Notes under the pieces: generated by a model
The model's database searches: none
Seen by the model: the letters and a program-made list of their open reading frames with translations, nothing else
Told to the model about the DNA's origin: nothing
In this document: positions 60,301-64,000 of the stretch, piece by piece
How the letters are laid out: each line of letters opens with the position of its first letter
How positions within the stretch are numbered: position 1 is the first letter of the stretch
Source: Glossina fuscipes
Lineage: Eukaryota > Arthropoda > Insecta > Diptera > Glossinidae
Reading direction: 5' to 3'
Assembly (NCBI RefSeq): GCF_014805625.2
Contig: NW_023998423.1
Span: forward strand, 16,291,529-16,355,528
DNA: 64,000 bases
Made by a program: the position numbers and the translations under genes

Positions 60301-60744
60301 TAGCACTCCCTTCCCCTCACCAGAGACGCAGAATCCTTCAACCCGAAACGAGGGATAACTTTAGGTCCTCAAAGAGTGTTTTCAAATTTAAAAGCGCAAG
60401 GTGCACTAGTTTGACATGACGCTCGGCTTAGAAGCGTTTTTATCTGGTGCCATCTAATCACGCCGATCGAAAAGAGATGCAAATTCCAATTCGTCATCCG
60501 AAGTTTATGAAAGGGAAAAATAATTGAAAGAACTCTTTACATTTTTTTTATAATGTGAGGGAAGAGATTTTGAGATTCTGAATTGAATGTAAACAAATGC
60601 AAGGAAGAGAGTCAATAGAGTGATGTAAGCAAATAATTAGTCGGTCGTAAGTTCAAGGCGAAAGCTGAAAATTTTCAAGTTATATGTTAAAAATGTATAT
60701 TTATATATATATAAAATAATGTATTAATAATTGAAAATAATTGA

Positions 60745-61278
60745 ACGAAAGGGAATACGGTCCCAGTTCCGTAAACTGTTTGTTTATTAAATATAGGCCT
60801 TGTGCTAATCCTGGCAACAGGAACGACCATAAAGAAGCCGTCGAGTGAAAATTTGTGGCGGCTTCACATAAACTTCTCAACCGGCCGTACCGCAGCTGGT
60901 CTCCAAGGTGAACAGTCTGTAGTCGATAGGATAATGTAGATAAAGGAAGTCGGCAAATTAGATCCGTAACTTCGGAATAAGGATTGGTTCTGAAGATTGA
61001 GATAGTCGGACTTGATTGGGAAGCAATAATATGGTTTATGTATTCGTTCTGGGTAAATAGAGATTTTCGGATCTTGTTCCTAAGATAGTAGTTACGTAAC
61101 CTACTGTGGAACTTTCTTGCAAAAATTTTTCAGGAATTATCGCAAGATATATTCTTTTTTAATTATAACGATGATCAATTAACAATGAATTTAGAACTGG
61201 CACAGACTTGGAGAATCCGACTGTCTAATTAAAACAAATCATTGTGACGGCCCTAACGGGTGTTGACACAATGTGATT
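60745..61278 (+). pseudogene. Degenerate 28S rRNA fragment
   Basis: Recognised from the conserved 28S core: AAAGGGAATACGGT, CCTGGCAACAGGAACGACC, CATAAAGAAGCCGTCGAG, CAGCTGGTCTCCAAGGTGAA, GTCGGCAAATTAGATCCGTA, TCTGAAGATTGAGATAGTCG, CAGAACTGGCACGGACTTGG-like and CGGGTGTTGACACAATGTGA. Between GCCGTCGAG and ACTTCTCAAC, about 150 nt of variable stem present in fly 28S is lost. Many substitutions occur and neither end of 28S is present, so this is a relic and not an rDNA unit. It is plus strand relative to 28S. Confidence 0.85.
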
Positions 61279-61849
61279 GGTTTACGTTTCATCACTTATC
61301 TGATTTCCCATTAGATTTTTGGAACTCTTCTATTTACTCAACGTGTCAGTGGAATTGTAAGTCTTCACTTGAAGACTTATTCACCATAACCTTACAATTT
61401 TTATTTGGATTTTTATTGTCCTTTTTATATTGTGGAAATGTATTTTATTGTTGTTACATTTTACATTAATCTATATATTTTAAAAACCCTTTTATTTATT
61501 TGCTTTTCAACATAATTTTAAAATTGTATTTTTTAATTTTTATAACTACTTACTTTTTTCTTCTTAGCGCTACGATAAAATATACTTTAACAAAGAGGCA
61601 TAGTAAATTTTTTATTCACTTAAGAGAGAAAACCGCCGCAAAGTTTTAAGAGGGTCAAGTTTTCTTTTTCATTATCTTAGCAAGTAGCAAGTATTTTCAT
61701 TAAGCGTTTTGTTTTTTTCCTCCTCTTTCTTAATTTTCCAGTTATTATCATTCATCGAAAAGACAAAGAAATTTAAAAAGAAAAGGAAAGAACCAGCCTT
61801 AGGGCACAATATTAGCCATCAAGCCTAAAAACAGAAGTGTTAAACTATG

Positions 61850-62160
61850 GGATGCAGTTCAACAAAAAAGGTCTCGACAACTGTGTTACAAACAATTCAA
61901 AGCTTCCACAGCTATGTTAATACCGAGCCATAGCTTCCGCAGCTAGACTAAAAATCCCTCATAGCCGCTATTATGTTAAAAACTAATTATAGCCGCCGCA
62001 AGTATGTGAAAAACGGCACAAAACTATTACATTCAGCAAACATTCAATAAAAAAACAATCAAAAGTTAAAAACGACATATATTAAGATATGTTTTTTGAT
62101 TACAACTTGTATATAATATAACTTACAGTTACAAGTAATAAACTGATACATAAGTGATTA
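61850..62160 (-). repeat. Dispersed repeat, inverted partner of 11585-11895
   Basis: The reverse complement reads tttcacatacttgcggcggc, taattagtttttaacataat and acatatcttaatatatgtcg, clearly homologous to the 11.6-kb copy with scattered changes. Confidence 0.75.
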
Positions 62161-62164
62161 GTAA

Positions 62165-64000
62165 GCCCTTAAGAGTCCAAGTTGAGAATGAATGGAAATA
62201 AAAGATGATCAAGGGCGTGATAAAAGCTTAAACGGTCAAAAGACTTGTTCTTCGATACGCTGTTGTATAATAGCTAAAATGGACTTGAAACTTTGGTCGC
62301 AGTTTTTTCGAAGCTCCTGGCCGATTCAGATGCCCCGATCTATCCACTCATTCGCTCGGCAAGAGGAATTTAAAGTAAGGGTCGATGGTATCTTGATCAC
62401 AGGATTAATGAAAAATGATGAAGGGTTTACTGAGATTTGAGAAATACATGGTCAATGTTCGTTGCAAAATAATTTCATACACAAATCCGTTAAGGAGAAC
62501 TGAAAATAAAATTTCTGAACTTGTGCGACAATTACTTTGTAATTTTTGTTTTTAATTGAGTTTCGAGGGCACGACTTCAGGCTTAAAATGGACAAAACAC
62601 AATCGAGGAAGTGTCTTGTATATACTAAATAAGTATAAAGTGGAAAACTTAGTAGAAGCAGCCATTTTAGGCAAGGGGTAGAGCTATGGTAAGGAAAAGG
62701 GATTGCCACTATATATCGGACGCAGGCGTTACATCAAGTAATAACAATATCTTTAAATGGTACTAAGACAATTTAGAGGGATATCGTCAAGCTTGTTATC
62801 ACTACGTAATTTTCGTGACGAATGCTTTGCAAACGGGAACATATTCAGCTTGTCAATACGATTGCAACATTCAAAATGAAGCTTCAGAAACTCTATAAAG
62901 ACTAGTTATTCTTCATCAGGAGAATATATGGTATAAATAAAACTTTAGTTAATGTGCTCCACAAACAGCATTTAATGCAATACATTTACTGCATTTAAGA
63001 ACGATAAAAGTAAACATGAAAAATTATATCACGTTAAATAACTTAAAAAGCCGTAAGAAAAACATAACCGCACTCAGCTGCCTACAGTCTACCGAAGCCA
63101 TTCTCAGGCGGGTGATTGAATTTGAGAATCTTCGTGGGCTGTGGAGTAGCTAATGCAAATTTGAACGATCAAATATAATTCTTTAATCTGCATGTCTATA
63201 CTAACGGAATATTCTGGAGATTGTAAAAATGTCGAGAGATCTGATAGTTCGAAAATGGAATGTAACATGGTTTTTGAAAACAGTTGTATACATATAAGTG
63301 GATCGGAACGCGATACCGAACTACTTGTCCAATCAGGTTTTGTATAATTATTACTAGCATCTGTTACCTGATGCGGTTATTGCTTCAAGTTTGATGTGAA
63401 TATTGCATCAAGACTCTGTCTCAGCTAGTTGCATTTTTATTGGTGGCCACCAAGTGTTGAGGAACTTGCAAATTAGTCGCATATTTCACCATAACTAAAG
63501 GCAGGGTTCTTAGTGGGCTTCTCTTCTTCATCTGTTAACATTTTATAACCACCAATTTTAAGTCCTTCTCACTACCTCGATCACTATCTTCGACCAAAAT
63601 GGAAACCCAAACGTAATGGTCCTTAAAACGTTTTTTTAAAAAAGTCATTTCAGAAATTGAATAATAAAAGATGGATCTATTTCAATTTCCCCTCCGTATT
63701 GCATGGCTCCTGCGCAGGTATCTGAAAAATTATTCGGTAGGTGCGGCGCTGCATTCAGCTAAGTGCACCGCTGCGGATAGGTGCAGCACAGTCGCTAAGT
63801 GCAGTTGAAGTTTTCTATTAAATTTTTTTTTTAACAATAATCCACGTAGATCTAACATCCGATTTGGATTCTTTTTTCTCTTGGTTTAATTTCCAAGACT
63901 TAGAACTTCTTCCTTACCAAAACTTGAATTATAGACATAGTAAAACGATTAAAGCCATTTACCAACGGTACTATGTGATTTTCATAAGCTAAGAAGCTTG
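62165..64000. other. Right-hand end, no gene seen
   Basis: AT-rich sequence with faint repeat similarity (62750-62920 to 20050-20180). The ORFs at 62192-62440 (+) and 62452-62709 (-) show no family signature. Confidence 0.5.

Noticed and set aside
60745..61278. Antisense protein-like reading over the 28S fragment (with CSPWRPAAV)
   Set aside because: A reverse-strand shadow of rRNA, a familiar false protein.

Overview
The window reads as nuclear DNA from a higher fly (Cyclorrhapha, quite possibly a calyptrate). It is strongly A+T-rich, its genes have short introns with fly-type splice sites, the LSm8 and Ube2W promoters carry fly-style initiator motifs, and the protein products resemble Drosophila-type orthologues. 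Everything between the genes is dense in decayed transposons, tRNA-derived SINEs and microsatellites. Species cannot be fixed from sequence alone. Two 10-N assembly gaps (5417-5426, 23616-23625) both fall inside tandem repeats.

Layout. Positions 1-12.7 kb are gene-poor: microsatellites, SINE fragments, a non-LTR retrotransposon relic with an RNase H domain (about 4.0-4.5 kb), a 106-bp tandem array (5.3-5.9 kb) and copies of a dispersed repeat ending in TATACCCTGCACC. Positions 12.8-18.7 kb hold a compact gene cluster. LSm8 (+) converges on the DNA polymerase delta small subunit (-). Next come a degenerate SNM1/Apollo-type metallo-beta-lactamase protein (-) and an unrecognised multi-exon gene (-) with a one-base break in its last exon. 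A decayed tail of an sds22 (PP1 regulatory subunit) gene lies at 19.5 kb. Positions 22.4-24.9 kb are one 2.5-kb foldback-like element with near-perfect arms and internal satellites, and a GC-richer orphan ORF follows at 25.8-26.6 kb. A four-exon D-aspartate/D-amino-acid oxidase gene ending in the peroxisomal signal SKL lies at 27.2-28.4 kb (-).

The right half, 29.6-59.0 kb, is best read as one gene, the ubiquitin-conjugating enzyme Ube2W. A tiny first exon (29643-29666) is separated by a 28.6-kb intron from four 3' exons (58269-58959). The intron is packed with mobile DNA: a deleted mariner with both inverted repeats, many dispersed-repeat copies, SINEs and a SINE nested in a non-LTR relic. 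It also holds a candidate second promoter and alternative first exon with a GC donor (52964-53255). The Ube2W stop codon is followed in frame by 81 more open codons. Beyond it, 60.7-61.3 kb is a degenerate piece of 28S rRNA, and 61.85-62.16 kb is an inverted relative of the repeat at 11.6-11.9 kb.

The cluster mixes RNA processing (LSm8), DNA replication (PolD2) and a DNA-repair-fold relative (SNM1-like). Nothing suggests co-regulation beyond proximity. I see no prokaryote-style operon, CRISPR array or genuine tRNA gene.
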